A DNA stretch of 6,589 nucleotides from Desulfobulbaceae bacterium (GTDB lineage Bacteria > Desulfobacterota > Desulfobulbia > Desulfobulbales > SURF-16), in the NCBI GenBank assembly GCA_024763495.1, contig JANTFJ010000146.1, positions 1 to 6,589 on the forward strand, in the 5' to 3' direction. The notes beneath the pieces are model-generated. The model ran no database searches and was not told where the DNA came from. It saw only the letters and a list, made by a program, of their open reading frames with translations. Position numbers and translations under genes: made by a program. Shown piece after piece: positions 1 through 6,427 of the stretch (positions within the stretch are counted from its first letter, which is position 1; every line of letters begins with the position of its first letter).

Positions 1-38
1 CGCTTACCTCCGGCTAAAGACATGCCGGAATGACGAGC
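1..38. repeat. Partial intergenic repeat with short inverted arms, cut by window edge
   Basis: A 6-bp inverted repeat is visible: TCCGGC (9-14) and GCCGGA (24-29) around a 9-base loop, followed by ATGACGAGCG. Read on the minus strand this gives TCGTCATTCCGGCATGTC, which resembles intergenic TCATTCCGGC-type dispersed elements I know from many proteobacterial genomes. The family assignment is from memory and only part of the element is in view. Confidence 0.35.
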
Positions 39-90
39 GAGTTTTATTGGTGATGTTATATGACTTCAAATACTTATCTCAAGTCAGAAA

Positions 91-114
91 GTTGAGTGGG
101 TTAGATAGTTGAGT
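91..114. repeat. Short direct repeat GTTGAGT x2
   Basis: GTTGAGT occurs at 91-97 and again at 108-114, 17 bases start to start, in AT-rich sequence with no open frame I can support. It lies downstream of the tRNA terminator and may simply be low-complexity intergenic sequence. The rest of 39-150 shows nothing I can name. Confidence 0.25.
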
Positions 115-151
115 CGAGAAAATTTTTATGATGGAAATGGAGGAAAGAAGT

Positions 152-190
152 AAAAATGAAAAAAGGATTCAGCAATTAAGCTGAATCCTT
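152..190 (-). terminator. Intrinsic terminator of the tRNA unit
   Basis: On the minus strand an 11-bp perfect stem (AAGGATTCAGC at 190-180 pairing with GCTGAATCCTT at 173-163) encloses a 6-base loop TTAATT. It runs straight into a T-tract (six T from 164 to 159, then CATTTTTA). It starts 15 bases after the tRNA-Asp CCA end, so it closes the tRNA-Val/tRNA-Asp transcript and any read-through from lon. On the plus strand the hairpin is not followed by a T-run, so it is directional. Confidence 0.9.
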
Positions 191-205
191 ATGAATGTCG
201 AAGAA

Positions 206-283
206 TGGCGGGAGCGACGAGACTCGAACTCGCGACCTCCTGCGTGACAGGCAGGCGTTCTAACCAAACTGAACTACGCCCCC
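206..283 (-). tRNA. tRNA-Asp (anticodon GUC), CCA encoded
   Basis: The reverse complement folds into a full cloverleaf. The acceptor stem GGGGGCG pairs with CGCTCCC (one G-U), the D stem is GTTC/GAAC, and the anticodon stem CCTGC/GCAGG carries loop CTGTCAC with GTC at 248-246. The T stem is GCGAG/CTCGT with a TTCGAGT loop. Discriminator G73, typical for Asp tRNAs, is followed by an encoded CCA. The length is 78 nt including CCA. It lies 23 bases after tRNA-Val with no promoter or terminator between, so the two are very likely one processed transcript. Confidence 0.97.
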
Positions 284-306
284 GCTGGGGATGTTAATTA
301 GAAAAA

Positions 307-382
307 TGGTGGGCGGTACAGGGATCGAACCTGTGACCCTCGGCTTGTAAGGCCGATGCTCTCCCAGCTGAGCTAACCGCCC
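307..382 (-). tRNA. tRNA-Val (anticodon UAC), CCA encoded
   Basis: The reverse complement gives a 76-nt cloverleaf. The acceptor stem GGGCGGT/ACCGCCC is perfect, the D stem is GCTC/GAGC, and the anticodon stem TCGGC/GCCGA carries loop CTTACAA with TAC at 349-347. The T stem ACAGG/CCTGT holds the standard TTCGATC loop. Discriminator A73 and an encoded CCA follow. It is the first gene of the tRNA pair. Two sigma-70-like promoter candidates lie in the 267 bases between it and lon. Confidence 0.97.
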
Positions 383-400
383 GTGCGAAATGGTGAAAAA

Positions 401-429
401 TATTTACCAGTATAAGAAGAGTTCGTCAA
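401..429 (-). promoter_or_regulatory. Putative sigma-70 promoter (proximal) for the tRNA unit
   Basis: On the minus strand TTGACG (429-424) is followed after exactly 17 bases by TAAATA (406-401). This predicts a start near 394, about a dozen bases before the mature 5' end of tRNA-Val, a normal geometry for a tRNA promoter. The -35 matches consensus at 5 of the first 5 positions and the -10 is moderate. An AT-rich stretch lies upstream. No experimental support is possible from sequence alone. Confidence 0.5.
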
Positions 430-472
430 TAGAAAACCTGCTTATAGCAACAAAAGATGATTTTTCGGCTTT

Positions 473-501
473 AATATATGCTGATTTTCGATAGCGTTCA
501 A
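473..501 (-). promoter_or_regulatory. Putative sigma-70 promoter (distal) upstream of the tRNA unit
   Basis: On the minus strand TTGAAC (501-496) is followed after 17 bases by TATATT (478-473), a near-consensus -10. The predicted start near 466 would give a leader of roughly 80 bases before tRNA-Val. The -35 lies inside the conserved left block of dispersed repeat copy A. The equivalent place in copy B (TTGATC) has no -10 at the right distance, so any promoter activity would be specific to this copy. Confidence 0.4.
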
Positions 502-564
502 CAAAATACATCCAGGTGGCGACAACTCCATAACTGTAAGGGATTCAGGGACGCCGCGATGTGC
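485..564. repeat. Dispersed ~80-bp repeat, copy A (3' flank of lon)
   Basis: Two conserved blocks are shared with 6494-6574 in the same orientation. The left block begins TTTTCGATAGCG and covers 485-505 with 19 of 21 bases identical. The right block begins CTGTAAG and covers 534-564 with 27 of 31 identical, containing TTCAGGGA and ATGTGC. The spacer is 28 bases here against 29 in the other copy and is poorly conserved. This copy starts about 85 bases after the lon stop. Differences in the right block do not look like synonymous codon changes, so I read it as a DNA or RNA element and not a gene fragment. Confidence 0.7.
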
Positions 565-581
565 GTGCTACAGGCCCTGAA
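544..581 (-). other. Inverted repeat (possible hairpin) downstream of lon
   Basis: TTCAGGG (544-550) and CCCTGAA (575-581) are perfect inverted arms around 24 bases, and ACGC/GCGT within the loop can add a second short helix. It lies about 70 bases after the lon stop and overlaps the right block of repeat copy A. No T-run follows on the minus strand, so it is not a standard intrinsic terminator. It could stabilise a lon mRNA 3' end. Confidence 0.4.
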
Positions 582-649
582 ATAATATCTCGGTATATCA
601 CAGGCTTGAAGCGCCTGCAGGATGATGTTCATCGAGCGTTTACTGATTT

Positions 650-3064
650 TCAGTGAGCCGGGATAGTCATATCCTCCTGTTCGGGCATTGTCAGCCAGAA
701 AACATCAAAAGGTACGTCTTTGAAGAGCGGTTCATCGCCAGGCCTGATCAGCGCTTTTTCCAGCACTTCATCCATATGTTCAATCAGGGTGATTTCCAGG
801 CTTTTCAGGATTCGCGGTGAGATTTTTTTCAGATCGCGTTCGTTTTCCCTGGGGATAAGAACATGTTTAATATTACCGCGTCGGGCCGCGAGAAGTTTTT
901 CCGTCAGGCCGCCAATAGGAAGGACGCAACCACGCAGGGTAATTTCTCCGGTCATGGCAATATCTCGTCGCACAGGAAGCTGAAGCAGGGCTGAAACCAT
1001 TGAGGTAGCCATGGTAATTCCGGCAGAAGGGCCATCCTTGGGGATCGCTCCTTCCGGGACATGGACATGAACATCAAGTTTTTGATAAAAGTCCGGATTA
1101 AGCCCTAGTTTTCCGGCTCGGGTCCGGACATAACTTAAGGCTGCCTGGGCTGATTCCTGCATTACGTCTCCCAGCTTTCCGGTTATGGTTAATTTGCCAT
1201 TGCCCGGCATTAAAACCGTCTCAATCTGCAACAGTTCACCGCCAACTTCAGTCCATGCCAGTCCTGTGGTCAGGCCAATCGCATCTTTTTCCTCGGCCAG
1301 GCCAAAACGGAATCTGGGAGCGCCAAGATATTTAGTAATATTCTTATTTGAAATTCGATATTTTTTGGTTTTTTTATCTTTCTTCAGCCGATCACGGGCA
1401 ATTTTACGGCAGATAGAGGCAAAAGTACGTTCAAGATTCCGCACTCCGGCTTCCCTGGTATAATGACGGATTATCTGGAGAATTGCCGCCTCGTTAAATG
1501 AAACATCACCTTTGCCGAAGCCATTTTCGCTCAGCTGTTTGGGAATCAGAAATCCCCTGGCAATTTGCAGTTTATCTTCCTCGGTATATCCAGTCAGCTT
1601 GATTACTTCCATCCTGTCCCGCAGGGGTGGCGGAATTGCCGGTAAATTATTGGCTGTGGTGATAAAGAAAACATCCGACAGGTCATAGTCGAGATCAAGA
1701 TAGTGATCATTAAAAGAATTGTTTTGCTCAGGGTCAAGAACTTCCAGCAGGGCCGAGGATGGATCACCGCGAAAATCAGTACTCATTTTGTCAACTTCAT
1801 CAAGGCAAAATACCGGATTGTTGGTTTTTACCTTTTGCAGTGACTGAATTATTTTACCCGGCATGGCACCGATGTAGGTTCGACGATGACCGCGTATTTC
1901 AGCTTCGTCTCGAACGCCTCCCAGGGAAAGACGGACAAACTTTCGTCCCATGCTGCGAGCCACTGATTTACTAAGTGAGGTTTTACCAACACCGGGAGGG
2001 CCGACGAGACAGAGGATGGGGCCTTTAATTTTTTTAACCTGGGCCTGGACGGCAAGATATTCAAGAATACGTTCTTTAGGTTCTGAAAGACCGTAATGAT
2101 CTTCTTCCATTATTTTTTCTGCCGCTTTTATATTGATTTTGCTTTTTGTTTTGTCATACCAGGGCAGGGAAATAATTGTATCAATATAGTTTCGGACAAC
2201 TGTAGCCTCGGCAGACATGGGCTGCATCATTTTCAGTTTTTTGAATTCCTTGCTCAACCTGTCGCGGGCAGCCTTGGGTAGTTTTTTCTTTTTAATGAGC
2301 TGTTCAAGTTCATCATTTTCCGAAGCACCTTCCTCGTTTTTGCCCATTTCTTTCTGGATTACCCGCATCTGTTCAGCCAGATAATAATTACGCTGGGTTT
2401 TTTCCATATTTTTTTTGACCTGGATCCTGATTTTTTCTTCCAGAGAGGAAATTTCACTTTCTTTGTGGATCAACACCAGGATCATTTTCAGCCGTTCCGT
2501 CACGGACAGGACATTTAATATCTGCTGTTTTTCCTCGATTTTCAAGGGCATGTGCGAGGCCAGCACATCAACGAATTTTGCCGGTTCATCAATCCGGGTC
2601 AGCGTCTTTATAACTTCTTTAGAAATTTTTTTGTTGCGTTTGGCATAGTTCTTAAAAGAAAGCATGGTTTCCCGGACATAGGCCTCAAGTTCCGGCGATG
2701 AGCCTGTCTCCTGCTCGTATTCTTCAAGTTTGACCATAATAAAAGCAGGTTTTGAAATAAAATCAGTTATTTTTGCTCTTCTTTTACCTTCAACCAGGGC
2801 CTTGATAGTCCCGTCAGGCAGACGCAAAAGCTGCAATACCGAGGCTATGGTACCCATTGAATACAGAACGTCTTCGCCCGGGTCGTCGACTGTGGAGTCC
2901 TTCTGGGAAGTAAGAAAAATTTCCGACCGGTTGGCCATTGCGTATTCCAGGGCCTTAATCGACTTTTGCCGACCAATAACCAGGGGAGCGACCATGTGGG
3001 GAAACATGACTATGTCCCGTAGAGGCATCAAGGGATATGCGTTGCTGACAATATTGTTATCCAT
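650..3064 (-). CDS. lon: ATP-dependent protease Lon (La), class LonA
   Basis: Cytoplasmic AAA+ serine protease that unfolds and degrades damaged and short-lived regulatory proteins as a hexamer. The 804-residue product has the usual LonA length and layout. The N-terminal substrate-binding domain covers about 11-205 and is followed by a coiled, charged linker (about 205-300). The AAA+ module has Walker A GPPGVGKT (355-362), Walker B FCLDEVDK (419-426), sensor-1 TTANN (469-473) and an arginine in LRDR (481-484). The C-terminal protease domain (about 590-775) carries catalytic Ser680 in DGPSAG and Lys723 in GGLTEK, offset by one from the E. coli dyad. The ATG at 3064 is the only usable start: an in-frame stop lies a few codons upstream with no ATG, GTG or TTG between. 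No Shine-Dalgarno is visible before it. It is last in the tig-clpP-clpX-lon row, 118 bases after clpX, and may have its own promoter. Confidence 0.98.
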   Translation of the reverse strand: MDNNIVSNAYPLMPLRDIVMFPHMVAPLVIGRQKSIKALEYAMANRSEIFLTSQKDSTVDDPGEDVLYSMGTIASVLQLLRLPDGTIKALVEGKRRAKITDFISKPAFIMVKLEEYEQETGSSPELEAYVRETMLSFKNYAKRNKKISKEVIKTLTRIDEPAKFVDVLASHMPLKIEEKQQILNVLSVTERLKMILVLIHKESEISSLEEKIRIQVKKNMEKTQRNYYLAEQMRVIQKEMGKNEEGASENDELEQLIKKKKLPKAARDRLSKEFKKLKMMQPMSAEATVVRNYIDTIISLPWYDKTKSKINIKAAEKIMEEDHYGLSEPKERILEYLAVQAQVKKIKGPILCLVGPPGVGKTSLSKSVARSMGRKFVRLSLGGVRDEAEIRGHRRTYIGAMPGKIIQSLQKVKTNNPVFCLDEVDKMSTDFRGDPSSALLEVLDPEQNNSFNDHYLDLDYDLSDVFFITTANNLPAIPPPLRDRMEVIKLTGYTEEDKLQIARGFLIPKQLSENGFGKGDVSFNEAAILQIIRHYTREAGVRNLERTFASICRKIARDRLKKDKKTKKYRISNKNITKYLGAPRFRFGLAEEKDAIGLTTGLAWTEVGGELLQIETVLMPGNGKLTITGKLGDVMQESAQAALSYVRTRAGKLGLNPDFYQKLDVHVHVPEGAIPKDGPSAGITMATSMVSALLQLPVRRDIAMTGEITLRGCVLPIGGLTEKLLAARRGNIKHVLIPRENERDLKKISPRILKSLEITLIEHMDEVLEKALIRPGDEPLFKDVPFDVFWLTMPEQEDMTIPAH

Positions 3065-3073
3065 AAGATTTTT

Positions 3074-3104
3074 GTTATGTCGTAAGATCCCGGTATTTCG
3101 TCAA
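3074..3104 (-). promoter_or_regulatory. Possible promoter just upstream of lon
   Basis: On the minus strand TTGACG (3104-3099) is a good -35. The -10 is weak: GACATA at 17 bases or CATAAC at 19 bases. If used, transcription would start within roughly ten bases of the lon ATG, giving a very short leader. This fits the lack of a Shine-Dalgarno but remains speculative. Confidence 0.25.
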
Positions 3105-3149
3105 CTCTGAATTGACGCATCTTGCTTGTCATTTTTCATGCTTGACGCA
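3099..3149. promoter_or_regulatory. Cluster of TTGACG words in the clpX-lon gap (possible operator)
   Basis: CGTCAA (3099-3104) and TTGACG (3112-3117) form a 6-bp inverted repeat with a 7-base centre. TTGACGCA at 3112-3119 recurs exactly at 3142-3149, 30 bp start to start, about three helical turns. The cluster overlaps the putative lon -35. It does not resemble CIRCE (TTAGCACTC/GAGTGCTAA) or a sigma-32 promoter. A regulator-binding role is inference. Elsewhere in the 3065-3182 gap I see no terminator and no gene. Confidence 0.3.
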
Positions 3150-3182
3150 ACAGTGGATCGTGTTTTTCAGTCATCAGCCGTT

Positions 3183-4433
3183 TCAGGCACTTTTCTTATT
3201 TTTGTTTTCGTAAAGAATAACCGGGTCTTCACCGTTCAAGATTACCTGTTCGTTAATTACGCATTCCTTGGCATTGGTCATGGACGGCAGTTCATACATA
3301 ATTTGCAGCATTGCCTTTTCCATGACTGAACGTAACCCCCTGGCTCCTGATTTTCTTTTCAGCGCCTCCTCGGCAATGGCCTGAAGTGAGCCTTCAGTAA
3401 AGCGGAGTCGGACATTATCAAATTCAAATAACCTTTGATACTGTTTGGTCAACGCGTTTTTAGGTTCTTTAAGAATACGAACCAGATCTTCCTGTTCCAG
3501 CTCTTCCATGGTGGCAATAACCGGCAAGCGTCCCATTAATTCCGGAATAAGGCCAAAACGAAGAAGATCTTCGGGCTGTATCTCTGCCAGGATTTCTCCC
3601 ATTTTTTTCTTGGTCTTGCCGACAACCTTGGCCCCGAAGCCCATGGACTTGGTGCCGGTTCGCCGTTTAACCACGGAGTCCAGGCCGACAAAGGCGCCAC
3701 CGCAGATAAAAAGAATGTCGGTAGTGTCAATTTTGACATATTCCTGCTGGGGATGTTTTCTTCCCCCCTTGGGCGGCACACTGGCTACCGTACCTTCAAT
3801 GATTTTCAACAGCGCCTGCTGAACCCCTTCGCCGGATACATCCCTGGTTATTGAGGCACTGTCCGACTTCCGGGCAATTTTGTCAATTTCATCAACATAA
3901 ATAATTCCCCGGACAGCCTGATCAACATCATGATTGGCTGCCTGGAGCAGATTAACCAGGATGTTTTCCACATCCTCGCCGACATAGCCGGCTTCAGTCA
4001 GGGTGGTGGCATCGGCCATGGCAAACGGAACATTGAGGATTTTAGCCAGGGTATGAGCCAGCAGGGTCTTGCCGCTGCCGGTGGGGCCGATCAGGATAAC
4101 ATTACTTTTTTGCAGTTCAACCTCGTTGTCAACCTGATCCTGCATTTCGATCCGTTTGTAATGATTGTGAACCGCGACCGACAGTATCCGCTTGGCAAGA
4201 TCCTGGCCGATTACGTACTCATCAAGATGTTTTTTTATCTCCGCGGGCTTTAAAACCCTGGTGCCGTCACCTGTTTCCCTGTCGTGTTGACGATCTTCTT
4301 TAACAATATCATTGCAGAGATCAATACATTCATCACAGATATAAACAGCCGGGCCGGCGATAAGTTTTCTGACTTCATCCTGGCCTTTTCCACAAAAGGA
4401 ACAAATTATATCAACATCACTGCCATCGGACAT
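3183..4433 (-). CDS. clpX: ATP-dependent Clp protease ATP-binding subunit ClpX
   Basis: Hexameric AAA+ unfoldase that recognises tagged or damaged proteins and threads them into ClpP. The 416 residues match the family. The N-terminal C4 zinc-binding domain has Cys11, Cys14, Cys33 and Cys36. Walker A is GPTGSGKT (116-123) and Walker B is IIYVDEIDK (177-185). The pore-1 loop GYVG is at 149-152, the RKH loop at 225-227, the arginine finger is in MGRLP (Arg302), and sensor-2 is GARGLRS (363-369). The ClpP-docking loop reads MGF (264-266) where E. coli has IGF. The ATG at 4433 lies 2 bases after the clpP stop and is preceded by GGGAGG (4449-4444) at 10-base spacing, so the start is secure. Direct adjacency to clpP makes partnership and cotranscription near certain. 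Confidence 0.98.
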   Translation of the reverse strand: MSDGSDVDIICSFCGKGQDEVRKLIAGPAVYICDECIDLCNDIVKEDRQHDRETGDGTRVLKPAEIKKHLDEYVIGQDLAKRILSVAVHNHYKRIEMQDQVDNEVELQKSNVILIGPTGSGKTLLAHTLAKILNVPFAMADATTLTEAGYVGEDVENILVNLLQAANHDVDQAVRGIIYVDEIDKIARKSDSASITRDVSGEGVQQALLKIIEGTVASVPPKGGRKHPQQEYVKIDTTDILFICGGAFVGLDSVVKRRTGTKSMGFGAKVVGKTKKKMGEILAEIQPEDLLRFGLIPELMGRLPVIATMEELEQEDLVRILKEPKNALTKQYQRLFEFDNVRLRFTEGSLQAIAEEALKRKSGARGLRSVMEKAMLQIMYELPSMTNAKECVINEQVILNGEDPVILYENKNKKSA

Positions 4434-4435
4434 TG

Positions 4436-5035
4436 TTAAGAATCCTCCCGATTCTCTCTGAAAATAAGGACTTTATCAATAAGACCGTATTCTTTTGCCT
4501 GTTCAGCCCCCATGAAATAATCCCGTTCAGTATCAGACTGAATTTTTCTGATAGTTTTGCCGGTATGTTCGGCAAGCGCACTGTTTAATGTTTTTCTCAA
4601 CCGCAGTATTTCTTTGGCATGGATATCAATATCCGTGGCCTGGCCCTGGAAACCGCCCATCGGTTGATGGATAAGAATCCGGGCGCTGGGCAGAGAATAC
4701 CTTTTGCCCGGAGTTCCGGCAGAGAGAAGAAAGGCCCCCATGCTGGCGGCCTGGCCCATGCATAATGTTACTATATCACTTTTAATATAACGCATGGTAT
4801 CATAAATTGCCAGGCCGGCAGTAACTGAACCGCCGGGAGAGTTGATATAAAAGGTTATATCCTTATCCGGGTCATCCGCTTCCAGGAACAGGAGCTGAGC
4901 AATTATCACATTAGCTATATCATCATTAATTGTCGAGCCTAGAAAAATAATTCTTTCTTTGAGCAGTCGTGAATAAATATCAAAGGATCGTTCTCCCCTG
5001 GGGGTCTGTTCAACGACAATGGGAATCAGGTTCAT
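4436..5035 (-). CDS. clpP: ATP-dependent Clp protease proteolytic subunit ClpP
   Basis: Serine peptidase forming a 14-subunit barrel whose chamber degrades chains delivered by ClpX (and ClpA or ClpC, not encoded here). The 199 residues are the standard length. The triad is intact: Ser98 in GQAASMGA, His123 in LIHQP and Asp172 in ERDYFM. The oligomer-stabilising segment PMGGFQGQATDI follows the histidine. The N-terminus MNLIPIVVEQTPRGER is the classic start with little propeptide. The ATG overlaps the tig stop by one base (TAATG), and GGGAG (5047-5043) sits 7 bases upstream, so translation is probably coupled to tig. Confidence 0.98.
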   Translation of the reverse strand: MNLIPIVVEQTPRGERSFDIYSRLLKERIIFLGSTINDDIANVIIAQLLFLEADDPDKDITFYINSPGGSVTAGLAIYDTMRYIKSDIVTLCMGQAASMGAFLLSAGTPGKRYSLPSARILIHQPMGGFQGQATDIDIHAKEILRLRKTLNSALAEHTGKTIRKIQSDTERDYFMGAEQAKEYGLIDKVLIFRENREDS

Positions 5036-6369
5036 TAATTCGCTCCCGAGGTTTCATTATTTTCAGTGTTATCCGTCTCTGCCGGAGTAACATATTTCAC
5101 CATGGTTTCACCACGGAGAAATTCAAGGATTTTTTCAACATGCAGTTCATTCATAAAGGGCAGCAGATCATCCCTTTTGCTGAAATATTTTTTGACCTCG
5201 TCAATCGGCATGCCGTATTGTTCGGAAATTCGCTCAAATCCTTTTTTAAGGTCATCATCTTCAAGTTTTATTTCTTCAACTTCGGCAATTTTCTTGAGGA
5301 TAAAATCTCCCCGTACCCTTTTCTCGGCTGTCTCCCGGTATTGGTCACTCAAAGTTTCTATATTCATCCCTGCCGCTTCCATGGTCAGGCCCCGTTTCTT
5401 GAGATTTTGTTCAATTTCTTCAAGATAATTATTTATTTCATATTGGATCAGCCGGGCCGGTACTTCAAACTCATGGGACTCGAGTAATTTCAACATTAAT
5501 TGATCCGTCAGGTCGCCGGAACGGGCATCCTCTTTTTCCTGGATAATTTTGTCATGAAGATGCTTCTTGAGATCGGCCAGCGTATTGAATTCTTCGCCTG
5601 CATCCTGGGCAAAATCATCATCAATATCAGCCAATACGCGTTCTTTGATATTTTTTACCTTTATTTTAAATTCAATGTTTTTGCCGGCCAGCACAGGATT
5701 GGGAAAATCCGGCGGAAAGGTGATATCGCGGCTGGTTTCTTCATTGTTCTTCAGGCCTATGCAGGCATTTTCAAACTCTGTACCATTATTACCGGAGCCA
5801 ACATCTACAGAATAATCATTACCGGATACCTGTTTGACGGGTTCGCCGTCATTGTAGCCCTGAAAGTCAATTACCACCAGATCATTTTCGGCTGATTCGC
5901 GATCTTCAACATTGCGGAGCGGTGCCATTTCCTTTCTCAGCCTTTCGATTTCAGCTTCGATTTCATCATCGCTTACAACAAGTTCGGGAAGTTCGACCTC
6001 AAGACCTTTATATTCTCCAAGTTCAATTTCCGGTTTAACGTCAATTTCGGCTACATAGGAAAAAGTACCGTCATCTTCAAATTTATGATCCTTGATATCC
6101 GGGTGTACAACTACGTCAAGCTTTGACTCCTGCAGGGCATCAAAATAAGATTCTTTTACCAGTTCTTCACTTAAATCATACTCGACTTTAGCCCCGTAAT
6201 TTTTTTCCAGAATTTTTCTTGGAACTTTACCCTTCCTGAATCCCTTGATATGAACCTCGGCCTGGAGTTTGCGGTAGGCATCCTCAAGTTTTTTGCCGAC
6301 AATATCTTCGGGAAGAACAATTTTCATTTTTTTAGTAAGTGGACTTATTTCTTCAATGCTGACCTGCAT
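5035..6369 (-). CDS. tig: Trigger factor, ribosome-associated chaperone (PPIase family)
   Basis: Ribosome-bound chaperone that shields nascent chains at the exit tunnel. The product is 444 residues from the ATG at 6369. An in-frame ATG 14 codons earlier (6411) is rejected because MQVSIEEISPLTKKM is the typical family start and AAGGAAGG stands 6 bases before it. Domains: N-terminal ribosome-binding domain (about 1-115) with the L23-docking signature GFRKGKVP (43-50), FKBP-like PPIase domain (about 158-240), and helical C-terminal arms (about 245-430) with an acidic polar tail. The PPIase stretch at 194-200 reads NNGTEFE where E. coli has the IPGFE motif. The aromatic Phe199 is kept but the preceding residues are not, so isomerase activity may be reduced. 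It is first in the operon, and the upstream unit ends at a terminator 60 bases away. Confidence 0.97.
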   Translation of the reverse strand: MQVSIEEISPLTKKMKIVLPEDIVGKKLEDAYRKLQAEVHIKGFRKGKVPRKILEKNYGAKVEYDLSEELVKESYFDALQESKLDVVVHPDIKDHKFEDDGTFSYVAEIDVKPEIELGEYKGLEVELPELVVSDDEIEAEIERLRKEMAPLRNVEDRESAENDLVVIDFQGYNDGEPVKQVSGNDYSVDVGSGNNGTEFENACIGLKNNEETSRDITFPPDFPNPVLAGKNIEFKIKVKNIKERVLADIDDDFAQDAGEEFNTLADLKKHLHDKIIQEKEDARSGDLTDQLMLKLLESHEFEVPARLIQYEINNYLEEIEQNLKKRGLTMEAAGMNIETLSDQYRETAEKRVRGDFILKKIAEVEEIKLEDDDLKKGFERISEQYGMPIDEVKKYFSKRDDLLPFMNELHVEKILEFLRGETMVKYVTPAETDNTENNETSGAN

Positions 6370-6383
6370 CTGTAACCTTCCTT
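6370..6383 (-). promoter_or_regulatory. Ribosome binding site that decides the tig start
   Basis: On the minus strand AAGGAAGG is followed by six bases (TTACAG) and the ATG at 6369. No comparable purine run precedes the in-frame ATG at 6411, which supports the shorter protein. I see no convincing -35/-10 pair between this site and the terminator at 6428-6471, nor a CIRCE or sigma-32-type element. The operon promoter is therefore not identified. Confidence 0.75.
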
Positions 6384-6427
6384 TTTGGCAAATTGTTTTG
6401 TCTAACCCCAAAAATCACGAGGGGCAG

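Noticed and set aside
485..581. CRISPR-like or coding interpretation of the repeat next to lon
   Set aside because: There is only one unit at each location with no spacer series. The translated similarity between the copies (a short H-x-G-x-P-E-x-L-T stretch) rests on non-synonymous changes and breaks frame in the spacer.
1849..2064. 71-codon minus-strand frame inside lon
   Set aside because: It is an alternative frame over the Lon Walker A region, and the intact lon frame explains the sequence.
720..3110. Several plus-strand open frames of 60-126 codons opposite lon
   Set aside because: They are antisense shadows of lon, with compositions expected from the reverse strand of a conserved gene and no recognisable domains.
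3536..3781. 81-codon minus-strand frame inside clpX
   Set aside because: It is an out-of-frame reading of clpX with no independent features.
6367..6411. Longer trigger factor starting at 6411
   Set aside because: The extra 14 residues (MGLDKTICQKGRLQ) are not family-like, and the strong AAGGAAGG site is placed correctly only for the ATG at 6369.
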